A DNA stretch of 45,664 bases, taken from positions 1 to 45,664 of the forward strand of contig JAAOXG010000054.1 in the NCBI GenBank assembly GCA_013036995.1, read 5' to 3'. Positions 1-6,923 of this stretch are shown here, piece after piece; positions within the stretch are counted from its first letter, which is position 1, and each line of letters starts with the position of its first letter. The DNA is from Lacrimispora defluvii (GTDB lineage: Bacteria > Bacillota > Clostridia > Lachnospirales > Lachnospiraceae). A program made the translations under genes and the position numbers. Below the pieces are notes generated by a model. That model was not told the origin of the DNA, searched no databases, and worked only from the letters and a program-made list of their open reading frames with translations.

Positions 1-606
1 TCCTATATTATTGTAACCCTTCGGGTCGGTAACTACATAGGAACTATGCATCTGCATCAAATTTGGTTTCACGAAAAAGCGGGTCTTACCACTTCCGCTT
101 CCACCTATGACCAGTATATTTTTATTCCTGGCATATTTCGGTGAGCTGGGTCTCCCCGACATCATCAGCCTCTCCGATGCTGTTAAGATGATATTGTTCT
201 CGAATACCGGATCCATATAAGGCTCGATATCCTTTGCATTTCCCCATCTTGCGCTGCCATACTCCACTCCATGTCTGAACTTTTTGGCGTTCTTCGCCTT
301 GAAATACACAATCAGGCGAAAGCCTACTCCGCACGCTACTCCAAAAAGCAGATCCATAGGATTGAAACTAGGCAAAGGATTGGTAAAAGCCTCTCCCAGC
401 CTTGAAGCCGTATCCATAAGCCTTGGGAAGAGATCTCCCTCGACCTGTCTGAACATCCACGCTGACTTATCACAGAAATATCCTACGATAACATAGGGGA
501 TGCTCATACGGATCAGCTTATTCTTATCCGTGCCTTTCATCTTTTTCCGCAAGGATTCGGGTATGTTCTTTAAATCTTTTATGATTCCGTCTACTACCTT
601 ACTCAT
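1..606 (-). CDS. VirD4/TraG-type conjugative coupling protein, N-terminal part (runs off left edge)
   Basis: The reading frame is open from ATG at 606 to the window edge, 202 codons. The visible part has two hydrophobic segments (about residues 30-45 and 80-100), a basic stretch, and near residue 178 a Walker A P-loop (GGSGSGKT) followed by VTDPKG, the usual arrangement of VirD4/TraG/PcfC coupling proteins. These inner-membrane ATPases bring the relaxase-DNA complex to the type IV secretion channel. The ATG overlaps the stop of the upstream pcfB-like gene (ATGA), so the two are translationally coupled, as in known pcfB-pcfC pairs. The C-terminal ATPase half lies outside the window. The family call is firm; specificity cannot be judged. 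Confidence 0.9.
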   Translation of the reverse strand, partial: MSKVVDGIIKDLKNIPESLRKKMKGTDKNKLIRMSIPYVIVGYFCDKSAWMFRQVEGDLFPRLMDTASRLGEAFTNPLPSFNPMDLLFGVACGVGFRLIVYFKAKNAKKFRHGVEYGSARWGNAKDIEPYMDPVFENNIILTASERLMMSGRPSSPKYARNKNILVIGGSGSGKTRFFVKPNLMQMHSSYVVTDPKGYNNIG

Positions 607-1079
607 AGGCTCTGTCCCCGATCCTTGGTTTTTTCTCTGGCGCGTTCCCTGTTCATTGTTTGAGTCCAGAGTTCCTTATAACGGTTCAGCCTATCCCTTA
701 CGGATTCACGGTTCTGCCTCTTTTCGTTTCCATGCACAAATTCTTTGAATGCCATCGCTATAACGTCGGCATCCCTGCCCTTGAAGAAAACAACATACTT
801 TGGCGGATCCACGGTCTTATCCTTCTTCACGGCAAAATCAACATTGTACTTCTTCGCAACACGCTCAAAAGATTTGATGTTATTCTCCGTTATTTCCATG
901 GTATTCGCACCCTGATCCTTGCCCATGAGCTTCTTTACGGAAATCTTCCCATGCCAGTTAGCCTGCTTATTCTTAAGATGATTTAAGTAGGCGATCATAG
1001 CCTTTTTAAGCACATCGGCGGTCAGTTTGGAGGTTCTGATCACAAGGGCAATAGATTTCTGTGTTACTTCTTCCTGCAT
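603..1079 (-). CDS. PcfB-like (DUF3801) conjugation protein
   Basis: A protein of about 158 residues with the DUF3801/PcfB pattern: an N-terminal helical part, a central region (MEITENNIKSFERVAKKYNVDF), a short beta segment (YVVFFKGRDADVIAMAFKEF) and a charged, Arg/Lys-rich C-terminus. PcfB of enterococcal plasmid pCF10 is an accessory factor that binds relaxase and coupling protein at the transfer machine. Three ATG codons stand in a row at 1085, 1082 and 1079. The AGGAGG directly abuts the first, so the third has the best spacing and is chosen. The gene overlaps the coupling-protein gene by 4 bases and lies in the ICE transfer operon. The family call rests on pattern recognition plus neighbour order. 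Confidence 0.8.
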   Translation of the reverse strand: MQEEVTQKSIALVIRTSKLTADVLKKAMIAYLNHLKNKQANWHGKISVKKLMGKDQGANTMEITENNIKSFERVAKKYNVDFAVKKDKTVDPPKYVVFFKGRDADVIAMAFKEFVHGNEKRQNRESVRDRLNRYKELWTQTMNRERAREKTKDRGQSL

Positions 1080-1100
1080 CATCATCCTCCTGTCTTTCGT

Positions 1101-1208
1101 TTATCCTCTGGTAATGTTCACAGCCAGGGAGGCACCAGCAGCCTCCGCAAATATATTTTTCTCATGTTGTTCCTTTCCTCCGGTCTCATGCCGGATAATA
1201 ATCTCCAT
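1101..1208 (-). other. Short ORFs in the leader of the pcfB-coupling protein operon
   Basis: Between the terminator at 1214-1262 and pcfB the minus strand carries two overlapping short frames. One is a 35-codon ORF (1101-1208) whose product would end in FAEAAGASLAVNITRG; it has no ribosome binding site because its ATG directly follows the terminator T-run. The other is a 15-codon ORF beginning MRKIYLRR, with GGAGG about 11 bases upstream. Either could be a real small protein or a leader peptide. I cannot choose between them from sequence alone. Confidence 0.25.
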
Positions 1209-1213
1209 AACGC

Positions 1214-1262
1214 AAAAAAGGAGCAGCCTTTACATCTCCGAAGAGATACAAAAACTGCTCCT
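1214..1262 (-). terminator. Intrinsic terminator after the 226-residue ORF
   Basis: On the minus strand an outer GGAGCAG/CTGCTCC stem encloses an inner ATCTC-TTCG-GAGAT hairpin and is followed by TTTTTT. It lies just downstream of the 1290-1970 gene and upstream of pcfB, so it should limit or regulate read-through into the transfer genes. Confidence 0.75.
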
Positions 1263-1289
1263 ATCGCTGTATCTACTGTTTTATTGTTC

Positions 1290-1970
1290 CTACCGTAGTA
1301 AATATATCGTATACAGATTTGCAAATACCATGCCGTTTTCAACCTTAAGATCATCCAGTAAAAGGCACTGGAACAGCACTGCCCGAATCATATCATCATT
1401 CAGCCTGAAAAGCTCACTATATTTTCCATAAGCCGCCTGCTGTGTACCTGCATCGGTGGCATGGAGTGTATCTCCATCCCGTGCCATATTCTTTCTGTAC
1501 TCAAGGCAATCCGCATAAAGAGAACGAATCTGATATTTTCCAAAATAGAAAGAATAGGCTTCTTTCCCATCATAGGTTTTTTTACATTTCTCCAGTTCAT
1601 CCTCTGCTATGGAAAAAGCGCATACATCAGTCTCTATCACGGTTTTACCGTTATAATCCGGCTTAAGCTTTCCGCCATACCAGTTGATGTGCTGATAGAT
1701 TTCCTCACGCCCGGTAATAAGCGCAGCTCTGTGAAAGTCTGTCTTGCCAAGGAATACATCCATATAGACATTGTTGGCAGACAGTGTATCATTCCATATC
1801 AGCTTTTTATGCTCTCTCACCCGGAGAAGATACTGAAGGATATTGATAAGACGCTCTCTGTTGTCTATATCCCTGAAGCCCTCTGCCGGTACCATAACAC
1901 TATCAAGTTTTAATGGTGTCGATCCCTTCTGAATTTCTTTTTCTACAAGCGATTCTATACTCTTTGCCAT
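1290..1970 (-). CDS. ICE cargo protein of unknown function, 226 residues
   Basis: I do not recognise a family. The product is soluble-looking with mixed charge, no signal peptide and no membrane helix. It begins MAKSIESLVEKEIQ, has an aromatic-rich middle (residues about 90-150, with INWYGGKLKPDYNGKTVIE and AYSFYFGKYQIR) and ends in a hydrophobic tail (FANLYTIYLLR). GGAGGAAGGA upstream of the ATG is a good ribosome binding site. The gene sits alone between two hairpin terminators inside the ICE backbone, between the zinc-ribbon gene and pcfB. That is the type of slot that often holds accessory or defence genes, but nothing in the sequence proves such a role. Confidence 0.75.
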   Translation of the reverse strand: MAKSIESLVEKEIQKGSTPLKLDSVMVPAEGFRDIDNRERLINILQYLLRVREHKKLIWNDTLSANNVYMDVFLGKTDFHRAALITGREEIYQHINWYGGKLKPDYNGKTVIETDVCAFSIAEDELEKCKKTYDGKEAYSFYFGKYQIRSLYADCLEYRKNMARDGDTLHATDAGTQQAAYGKYSELFRLNDDMIRAVLFQCLLLDDLKVENGMVFANLYTIYLLR

Positions 1971-1990
1971 TCCTTCCTCCCTTTTTCAAA

Positions 1991-2027
1991 TAAAAAGGCA
2001 GCTACAAGATTCTTCTCATAACTGCCC
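1991..2027 (-). terminator. Hairpin terminator or attenuator overlapping the zinc-ribbon gene stop
   Basis: On the minus strand GGCAG and CTGCC arms, with further pairing inside around AAGA/TCTT, are followed by TTTTTATTT. The stem begins within the last codons of the zinc-ribbon gene, whose stop is at 2016-2018. Confidence 0.6.
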
Positions 2028-3254
2028 TATCGCTGTATATTTTTCAAATAGATGTGGTCGGTCTGCTTTTACATCAATGCTTATTTCTATCCTCAATATA
2101 TGAAGCGCCAGCTCTATGGCATCCGCAAGTGCTTCATCTGAGTCATTGAGCCTTGTGATGCATACACAGTCCTCAAACTCCCTATCTCTTTGCCTTAGAA
2201 TACGGATCAATTTTATTCTTGCGTTTTTGCATAGCTGCGTCTTTGCAAACTCCCATCTGTATCCGTCTTTTGTATTGTAAAACGGTTTTGAAAATTCAAT
2301 AACCGCATTCTTTTCCTTTATGAAATTCGCAAGAGGAATCCCGATCAACTCCTCTTCATCTACGATAACCGTATATCCTGCCTGCTTTAAGTAATGCCGC
2401 AAAAGGATATCGGGGAACTCCTTATCAAATTCTTTTCTGCATATATGGCAAGGCTCCTTATCAATGGCTCTGTCAGCTATTTTTGCCCGCCATCTGTGAC
2501 CACGACCGCATATCCACCAGACTATCCTCAAAGAATTCCGATGCATCTGTTCCGGGGAAATCATCGTATTACGATCATAGTCCCATTCAGATATCAGTTC
2601 GGGATCCGTGGTAGCAAGGTCATTCACACCGGCTACAACAACTCTGTCAGAGCATACCGGACAGGAAGAACCCTTCACACGGCTATCTATCACAGCCCTC
2701 CATTCATATCCGCATACACGGCACTTCCACCAGACATTTTCCCTGGACTTCGGGAATACTTCATCAGCCCTCTTTGGAGCATTTTTCTCTGACCACTCCT
2801 TGGCAAGTTCAGGATAGTTACTGGCAAGATCATTGAACCCTTTATAAAGCATATGTCCTTCACAAAACGGACACTGGCTCCCATAATACCTGTCAGCTAT
2901 CTTTGCTATCCACTCATGCCCTTGGATACATCTCCACCATACGGATTTGTTGGTGCAGGATAAAACCATATCCGGCATAAGCGGATGATTTTTATCTGAC
3001 CACTCGGATACAAGCTCAGGCTTCATCGTAGCAAGGTCATTAAAGCCTTTTAAGAGCTGATTGCTGTTGCAATACGGACAATCTGAACCATTAACTCTAT
3101 TCTTCACTATTGCCTGCCATTCATGTCCGCAGGAGCCTCTCCACCACACACGCTTATGTGATCCAATCGTAACATCAGATGGCATGAGCGGAAGATTTCT
3201 GTTACTCCATTGTGCGGCAAGCTCCGGACATTTCTCAGACACCGTTTCCTTCAT
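2016..3254 (-). CDS. Protein with four zinc-ribbon (treble-clef) repeats and a nuclease-like tail
   Basis: The 412-residue product starts with four tandem repeats of about 68 residues, each with the pattern PEL..EW(S)...N.P..P..V......VWW.C..GH.W.A.I..R..G..CP.C. This is the probable zinc-ribbon domain family PF14311 (DUF4379), expected to bind zinc and probably DNA. Repeat 1 has Ser for the first Cys (WWRGSCGHEW) and repeat 4 ends CHIC. Residues from about 290 on (KEFPDILL...AGYTVIVDEEELIGIPLANF...AVIEFSKP...KLIRIL) follow the layout of Vsr/DUF559-like endonuclease domains often fused to these repeats, but the usual catalytic Asp position reads Asn (LANF), so activity is doubtful. GGAGGT lies 8 bases before the ATG. 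It is part of the ICE operon. Confidence 0.75.
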   Translation of the reverse strand: MKETVSEKCPELAAQWSNRNLPLMPSDVTIGSHKRVWWRGSCGHEWQAIVKNRVNGSDCPYCNSNQLLKGFNDLATMKPELVSEWSDKNHPLMPDMVLSCTNKSVWWRCIQGHEWIAKIADRYYGSQCPFCEGHMLYKGFNDLASNYPELAKEWSEKNAPKRADEVFPKSRENVWWKCRVCGYEWRAVIDSRVKGSSCPVCSDRVVVAGVNDLATTDPELISEWDYDRNTMISPEQMHRNSLRIVWWICGRGHRWRAKIADRAIDKEPCHICRKEFDKEFPDILLRHYLKQAGYTVIVDEEELIGIPLANFIKEKNAVIEFSKPFYNTKDGYRWEFAKTQLCKNARIKLIRILRQRDREFEDCVCITRLNDSDEALADAIELALHILRIEISIDVKADRPHLFEKYTAIGQL

Positions 3255-3257
3255 GCA

Positions 3258-3578
3258 TCACAACCTCCCCGTTATGACCTGTACGGTCGTTGCTACCGCT
3301 TTTATCACAGCCACAATAGCCATAAAACCGCCTATGATTCCTCCAACGATACAATCCAGGGCTATCACACCAAGAGAGCCTGCAATGCCGTAATTCCTCG
3401 GTATCAACCACAACCACATCCGTCTGATGCCGAATGGAAATCCTACGAGGATCCAGAACAAAAAGAAATCAAATCCTTCAGGTTTATTGCAGACCGGATA
3501 GCAGAACAGCACCATAAAGCTGATTGCCAGTACCGGCAATATAACTTTAAATATCATCGCTGATAATCTCTCACTCAT
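3258..3578 (-). CDS. Small ICE membrane protein, DUF6050-like
   Basis: A 106-residue, very hydrophobic protein with three to four predicted membrane segments (about 8-26, 36-50, 65-80, 80-100) separated by a short basic loop around FGIRRMWLWLIPRN. It resembles the DUF6050 family found next to replication initiators in Clostridia ICEs; that assignment is from memory of the family pattern. The ATG overlaps the end of the replication initiator gene by 8 bases (ATGAGTGA), so it is translationally coupled to it. The function is unknown; an inner-membrane role linked to transfer or element maintenance is inference. Confidence 0.65.
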   Translation of the reverse strand: MSERLSAMIFKVILPVLAISFMVLFCYPVCNKPEGFDFFLFWILVGFPFGIRRMWLWLIPRNYGIAGSLGVIALDCIVGGIIGGFMAIVAVIKAVATTVQVITGRL

Positions 3579-4683
3579 TGGCTGCCCTCCTCATGTTTTC
3601 TTCGTCACTTGATAATTGACCGATTTGCCTTTCTTCAAGCTCCTGTATCTTTGCGTTTCTCTCAGCCTCCCTTTGACGAGCCATCTTCTGAGACATCTCG
3701 TACCATTCCTCTGTGTGCATATCGTGATGGACAAGCTGTGTGAAGTAATTATCCATCGTTGTCGGCGCATTAAAGAGTGATGCAATCATATACTTCCGCA
3801 TATTGTGTATCTTACCGAGATTCTCGGCTATCATCCCCATAACATACTCAACATGACTCGCTGTCAGCGATAAGATTCTTTTACGAACAAGCCATTGGGG
3901 ATACTCTGTTCCTCCGATATTCAGCGACTCTCTTTTCCCGGCTACAAGATCAACCATAACTTCAAACAGTTCGTCAAATCGACTGTTATATTCTGCTCTG
4001 TACCTTGCAGACATTTCGTCGTAATAGATATTCTCCTTGATCTGTGCAATATCTTCACGTATCACATCCTCATCCCATCCTGAGTTATCCACAGACTCAG
4101 CCGCCCCTGTAGTATTACCAGTAACCTGGATAAGATTATGATTAGGCTCAATAATATTTTTTAAATAATTATTATTATCTTTTGGCACGGAATCAGCAGA
4201 CTCAAGAATAGGGAATTTGCCTTCTCCGGATTCCGTAATTTCCACAGACAAGACTCCGTTATTTTCGGTTTCAGAAAAAAGTTTTCCACAACCATCATTA
4301 TTTTCAGAACCGGATATTTCCGCTTTCTTGGTAATGAAATTCTTGACATATAATATGTCTGATTTTCCTTGTCCCCGGCGTTTCCTTTCTACAAGCCCAA
4401 AATCAACAAGGTTCTTAAGCGTTGATCTTGCCTTATCTTCACTGCATCTGAGTACTTTCTGCATAGATGCCACCGTCCAGATTACATATGTCCGCCCGTC
4501 TTTATCTACCCAACCTTTCTTATGTGAGTAGTCCACCAACTCATGCAAAAACCCATACAAGACATATTCTGCCAGCCCTAAATCTTCGTAGTCAGAATCC
4601 TCAAAAAAGACCTTCGGGATCCGTAGAAATCGAAACTGATCACTCTCAGCACCGGAGTAATACTCGTAATCATACTTTGGCAT
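3571..4683 (-). CDS. repA: Replication initiator protein A (RepA_N, DUF6017-like)
   Basis: A 370-residue protein starting MPKYDYEYYSG. Residues about 10-120 match the RepA_N winged-helix domain (FRFLRIPKVFF, then AEYVLYGFLHE, ...RTYVIWTV.SMQKVLRCSEDKARSTLKNLVDFGLVERKRRGQGK.D.LYVKNF). The C-terminal half is helical and charged with a conserved-looking block TTMDNYFTQLVHHDMH, as in DUF6017 proteins. Such initiators let ICEs replicate as circles after excision. GGAGGT sits 8 bases before this ATG, inside the last codons of parB, which is why the longer in-frame start at 4716 is rejected. The order parA-parB-repA is the usual replication/partition block of these elements. Confidence 0.85.
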   Translation of the reverse strand: MPKYDYEYYSGAESDQFRFLRIPKVFFEDSDYEDLGLAEYVLYGFLHELVDYSHKKGWVDKDGRTYVIWTVASMQKVLRCSEDKARSTLKNLVDFGLVERKRRGQGKSDILYVKNFITKKAEISGSENNDGCGKLFSETENNGVLSVEITESGEGKFPILESADSVPKDNNNYLKNIIEPNHNLIQVTGNTTGAAESVDNSGWDEDVIREDIAQIKENIYYDEMSARYRAEYNSRFDELFEVMVDLVAGKRESLNIGGTEYPQWLVRKRILSLTASHVEYVMGMIAENLGKIHNMRKYMIASLFNAPTTMDNYFTQLVHHDMHTEEWYEMSQKMARQREAERNAKIQELEERQIGQLSSDEENMRRAANE

Positions 4684-4684
4684 T

Positions 4685-5605
4685 TTACACACCTCCGTGC
4701 TTCTTACGATAATCATCCAGAAGTCTTACGATAAGACTTTCAATCTCCGCATCACTTGCTTCCGCAGGAAAGTATTGCATGATGATTTCATGTTTGATAA
4801 CAACATTTCTTTCCTTAATACTTGCTACGGCCAGCAGAGCGTGGAGCGCTTCCTTTGTGCAGCGTTTTTCCTGTGAGAGCTTCTTTATCTGCTGTGCCTG
4901 CGAAAGAGACGGAACAACATTATCCTCTTCCATGACTTCCATAAGAAGAAACTGCTCACTCGGAGTGATATATGATAACTCAACTGCCGGGTTGAACTTT
5001 ATCTTCTTGTTATCAACCATTTCCAACAGCTGCGGCAGAAGCTCTGTGAGACGGATATACCGCTGAATAGTTCTTGCACTATCACTGTTACCCTCGCTGA
5101 GTTGATTCACGCTCCATAAATTCTCGCCAACTTGGCGAGAATTATTTGATTCTGGTCTTCCCGCTTTATTCTGTCTTTTGATTGCATCAAGCTTCATCTT
5201 GTAAGCAAACGCCTTCTCACTCGGCAGAATCTCTTCCCTCTGGAGGTTAGCGTCCACCATTGCGATCACGGCTTCATCATCTGTCAGGTCCCTTATGATA
5301 ACAGGAACCGTCTCCAGTCCGACTATCTCAGCCGCATGTTTACGCCTGTGACCTGATATCACTTCATAGCCGCCTTCAGGTCTGTTACGAACCATGATCG
5401 GTACGAGGATACCGTTCTCACGGACGCTTTCAACTGTCTGAGCCATCTTTTCATCATCCAAGACCTTAAACGGATGATTCTGAAATGGGAAAAGCTCTCT
5501 GATCGGAACATCAAGCACCTGTCCGGTCTGCTCCTGATCAATACCAAAAAGAGAATCCAGACCTTTTAGCTGTACCCTGTCCGGAAGTGGTTTCTTAGCA
5601 GCCAT
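4685..5605 (-). CDS. parB: ParB/Spo0J-family partition protein
   Basis: 306 residues. The N-terminal ParB nuclease-like/CTPase domain includes VPIRELFPFQNHPFKV, the GHRR motif (VISGHRRKHAAE) and ANLQRE; a helix-turn-helix region follows at about 150-230 (NQLSEGNSDSARTIQRYIRL). It would bind parS-like centromere sites and act with ParA to keep the element during replication or excision. The ATG lies within the last codons of parA (11-base overlap) with AAAGGAGGT upstream, so parA and parB are coupled. Confidence 0.92.
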   Translation of the reverse strand: MAAKKPLPDRVQLKGLDSLFGIDQEQTGQVLDVPIRELFPFQNHPFKVLDDEKMAQTVESVRENGILVPIMVRNRPEGGYEVISGHRRKHAAEIVGLETVPVIIRDLTDDEAVIAMVDANLQREEILPSEKAFAYKMKLDAIKRQNKAGRPESNNSRQVGENLWSVNQLSEGNSDSARTIQRYIRLTELLPQLLEMVDNKKIKFNPAVELSYITPSEQFLLMEVMEEDNVVPSLSQAQQIKKLSQEKRCTKEALHALLAVASIKERNVVIKHEIIMQYFPAEASDAEIESLIVRLLDDYRKKHGGV

Positions 5606-6380
5606 ACGCCAGCACCTCCTTTGTCAGTTCTTCAAACGCCCTTGCGACCTTGCACTTAGGATCATGCTTATATATGCTGTGTCCGTATGCAGTGCATTCC
5701 TTTGCCCTTACGGACTCCGGTATCATCACATCAAATACCTTTATCTGACTGCCATAGGCTTCACGGAGCTTTTCTATGATATCTTTCTCATGGTTGGTAC
5801 GGGTATTTACTTTATTGATAACGATGCCCTCAACCTCCAACTTACGATTGAGTTTTCTCTTTGTAGAGCCTATTGAAGCAAGTAGCTGTTGAAGACCTGC
5901 CATTGAAAGATACGATGCCTCCACCGGAATGATCACAGAATCCGCAGTTGTCAGCACATTGATTGTCACAAGATTAAGGCTGGGAGAACAATCGATTAGG
6001 ATATAATCGTATTCGTCCCTGACGCTTGATACAAAAGCATCCAGCAGATGCTCTCTGCTGAGAGCGTTCATTATCATGTAGTCCATACCGGCAAGCTTTA
6101 TATTGCACGGCATGAGATCCACGCCTTCATCGTTATGGAGAATATACTCCGCAGGATCTATCGGATCCTCATTTATCTCACGCTCTATGAAAGAAGCAAG
6201 AGTGTTCTCCAGTTCATCCGCATTATCTATACCGAGACTGGATGTTAAATTTCCCTGGGGATCAGCATCAATGACCAATACCTTTTTGTCATTCATGGCA
6301 AGACCAACGCTTAAATTGCTTGCCAACGCTGTCTTCCCGACTCCCCCTTTTTGATTAGCTACTGCGATTACTTTAGCCAT
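5595..6380 (-). CDS. parA: ParA/Soj-family partition ATPase
   Basis: 261 residues with the deviant Walker A motif of ParA/MinD ATPases near the start (NQKGGVGKTALASNLS), a Walker A' region (VLVIDADPQGNLTSSLG) and YILIDCSPSLNLVT as Walker B. The length is typical of small, Soj-like ParA without an N-terminal HTH. It forms dynamic patterns on nucleoid DNA to move ParB-bound element copies. AGGAGG precedes the ATG. It is the first large gene of the ICE replication block and overlaps parB. Confidence 0.93.
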   Translation of the reverse strand: MAKVIAVANQKGGVGKTALASNLSVGLAMNDKKVLVIDADPQGNLTSSLGIDNADELENTLASFIEREINEDPIDPAEYILHNDEGVDLMPCNIKLAGMDYMIMNALSREHLLDAFVSSVRDEYDYILIDCSPSLNLVTINVLTTADSVIIPVEASYLSMAGLQQLLASIGSTKRKLNRKLEVEGIVINKVNTRTNHEKDIIEKLREAYGSQIKVFDVMIPESVRAKECTAYGHSIYKHDPKCKVARAFEELTKEVLAYGC

Positions 6381-6401
6381 AACCGTTCCTCCTGTTCTTT
6401 T

Positions 6402-6599
6402 TTATCTGTTGCCCTGCCTTTTGCGGGCTTCTATTTTTGTTCTTTTGTCCACATCCGAAAACACTCGGAAGATCTTGTTGGTTCCCTTATTCTTTAAGGG
6501 CTTGGATTGGCTTGTGACCTGGTACACCTTGTCTTTTTCCATGTGTTCCAAATAATCTTTCAGCTCGTAGGTCGGTCCCGAAACTCTTACTTTTAACAT
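6402..6599 (-). CDS. DUF3970 (YvzF-like) small protein
   Basis: A 65-residue basic protein, MLKVRVSGPTYELKDYLEHM..., with the short beta-alpha-beta layout and N-terminal LKVRVSG typical of DUF3970. These proteins are common near parA in mobile elements; no function is established. GGAGGA lies about 10 bases upstream. The C-terminus is Arg/Lys-rich (KRTKIEARKRQGNR), compatible with nucleic-acid binding (inference). A second ORF (6487-6702) overlaps it in another frame. Confidence 0.75.
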   Translation of the reverse strand: MLKVRVSGPTYELKDYLEHMEKDKVYQVTSQSKPLKNKGTNKIFRVFSDVDKRTKIEARKRQGNR

Positions 6600-6702
6600 A
6601 CTCGTTCATTCCTCCTCTGATTGGGTATAATCTCTGTCTCATTTCGGGAACGGTTATTCTCATAATCGCTCTGCCTGCACCTATCGCTGTACTTGTTTTC
6701 AT
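6487..6702 (-). CDS. Possible 71-codon ORF overlapping the DUF3970 gene
   Basis: The ATG at 6702 has an excellent AGGAGG 7 bases upstream, better than many real genes here. The frame reads MKTSTAIGAGRAIMRITVPE over 35 codons before running across the DUF3970 gene in a different frame. The first half, rich in small and basic residues, may be a real short peptide or a leader whose translation controls DUF3970 by coupling; the overlapping half looks like a shadow. It contains the third copy of the 12-base ICE motif (6680-6691). Expression is plausible, function unknown. Confidence 0.35.
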   Translation of the reverse strand: MKTSTAIGAGRAIMRITVPEMRQRLYPIRGGMNEYVKSKSFGTDLRAERLFGTHGKRQGVPGHKPIQALKE

Positions 6703-6740
6703 GGCATTTCCTCCTTGCTAATAGTTTTTGACCATAACAA

Positions 6741-6788
6741 AAAGGACACTCTCAAAAGATTTCTCTTTTAGAAAGTGTCCTTAATTTT
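6741..6788 (-). terminator. Terminator between lysS and the ICE genes
   Basis: AAGGACACT and AGTGTCCTT arms flank a loop with further A/T pairing. On the minus strand the stem is followed by TTTTTG, so it would stop transcripts leaving lysS before they enter the ICE; on the plus strand the tail is TTAATTTT. It leaves only about 40 bases before the first ICE ribosome binding site. Confidence 0.7.
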
Positions 6789-6860
6789 GCAAATATTTGA
6801 TTGACTACCCAAGAAGTAAATGCATTATCATGTACTGTCCTGCATCTACCATTGGAACTA

Positions 6861-6923
6861 TTGTGGTACTTTTGTGGTACCTAAGCTCCTTTTACCACTC
6901 GAAACCCTTGATTTTACTAGGGT
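6861..6923. other. Putative ICE attachment end next to the lysS 3' end
   Basis: TTGTGGTAC occurs twice in direct repeat with an 11-base period (6861-6869, 6872-6880) and TACCAC, the inverse of its core, recurs at 6892-6897. Directly after the lysS stop there is an inverted repeat AAACCCT/AGGGTTT. Closely spaced short direct repeats beside a gene end are typical of arm-type integrase sites at tyrosine-recombinase elements. The core site cannot be fixed without the other end or an empty-site genome. Confidence 0.4.

Noticed and set aside
3571-4716. Longer start for the replication initiator at 4716
   Set aside because: GGAGGT lies 8 bases before ATG 4683; the longer form adds 11 residues inside parB with no family match.
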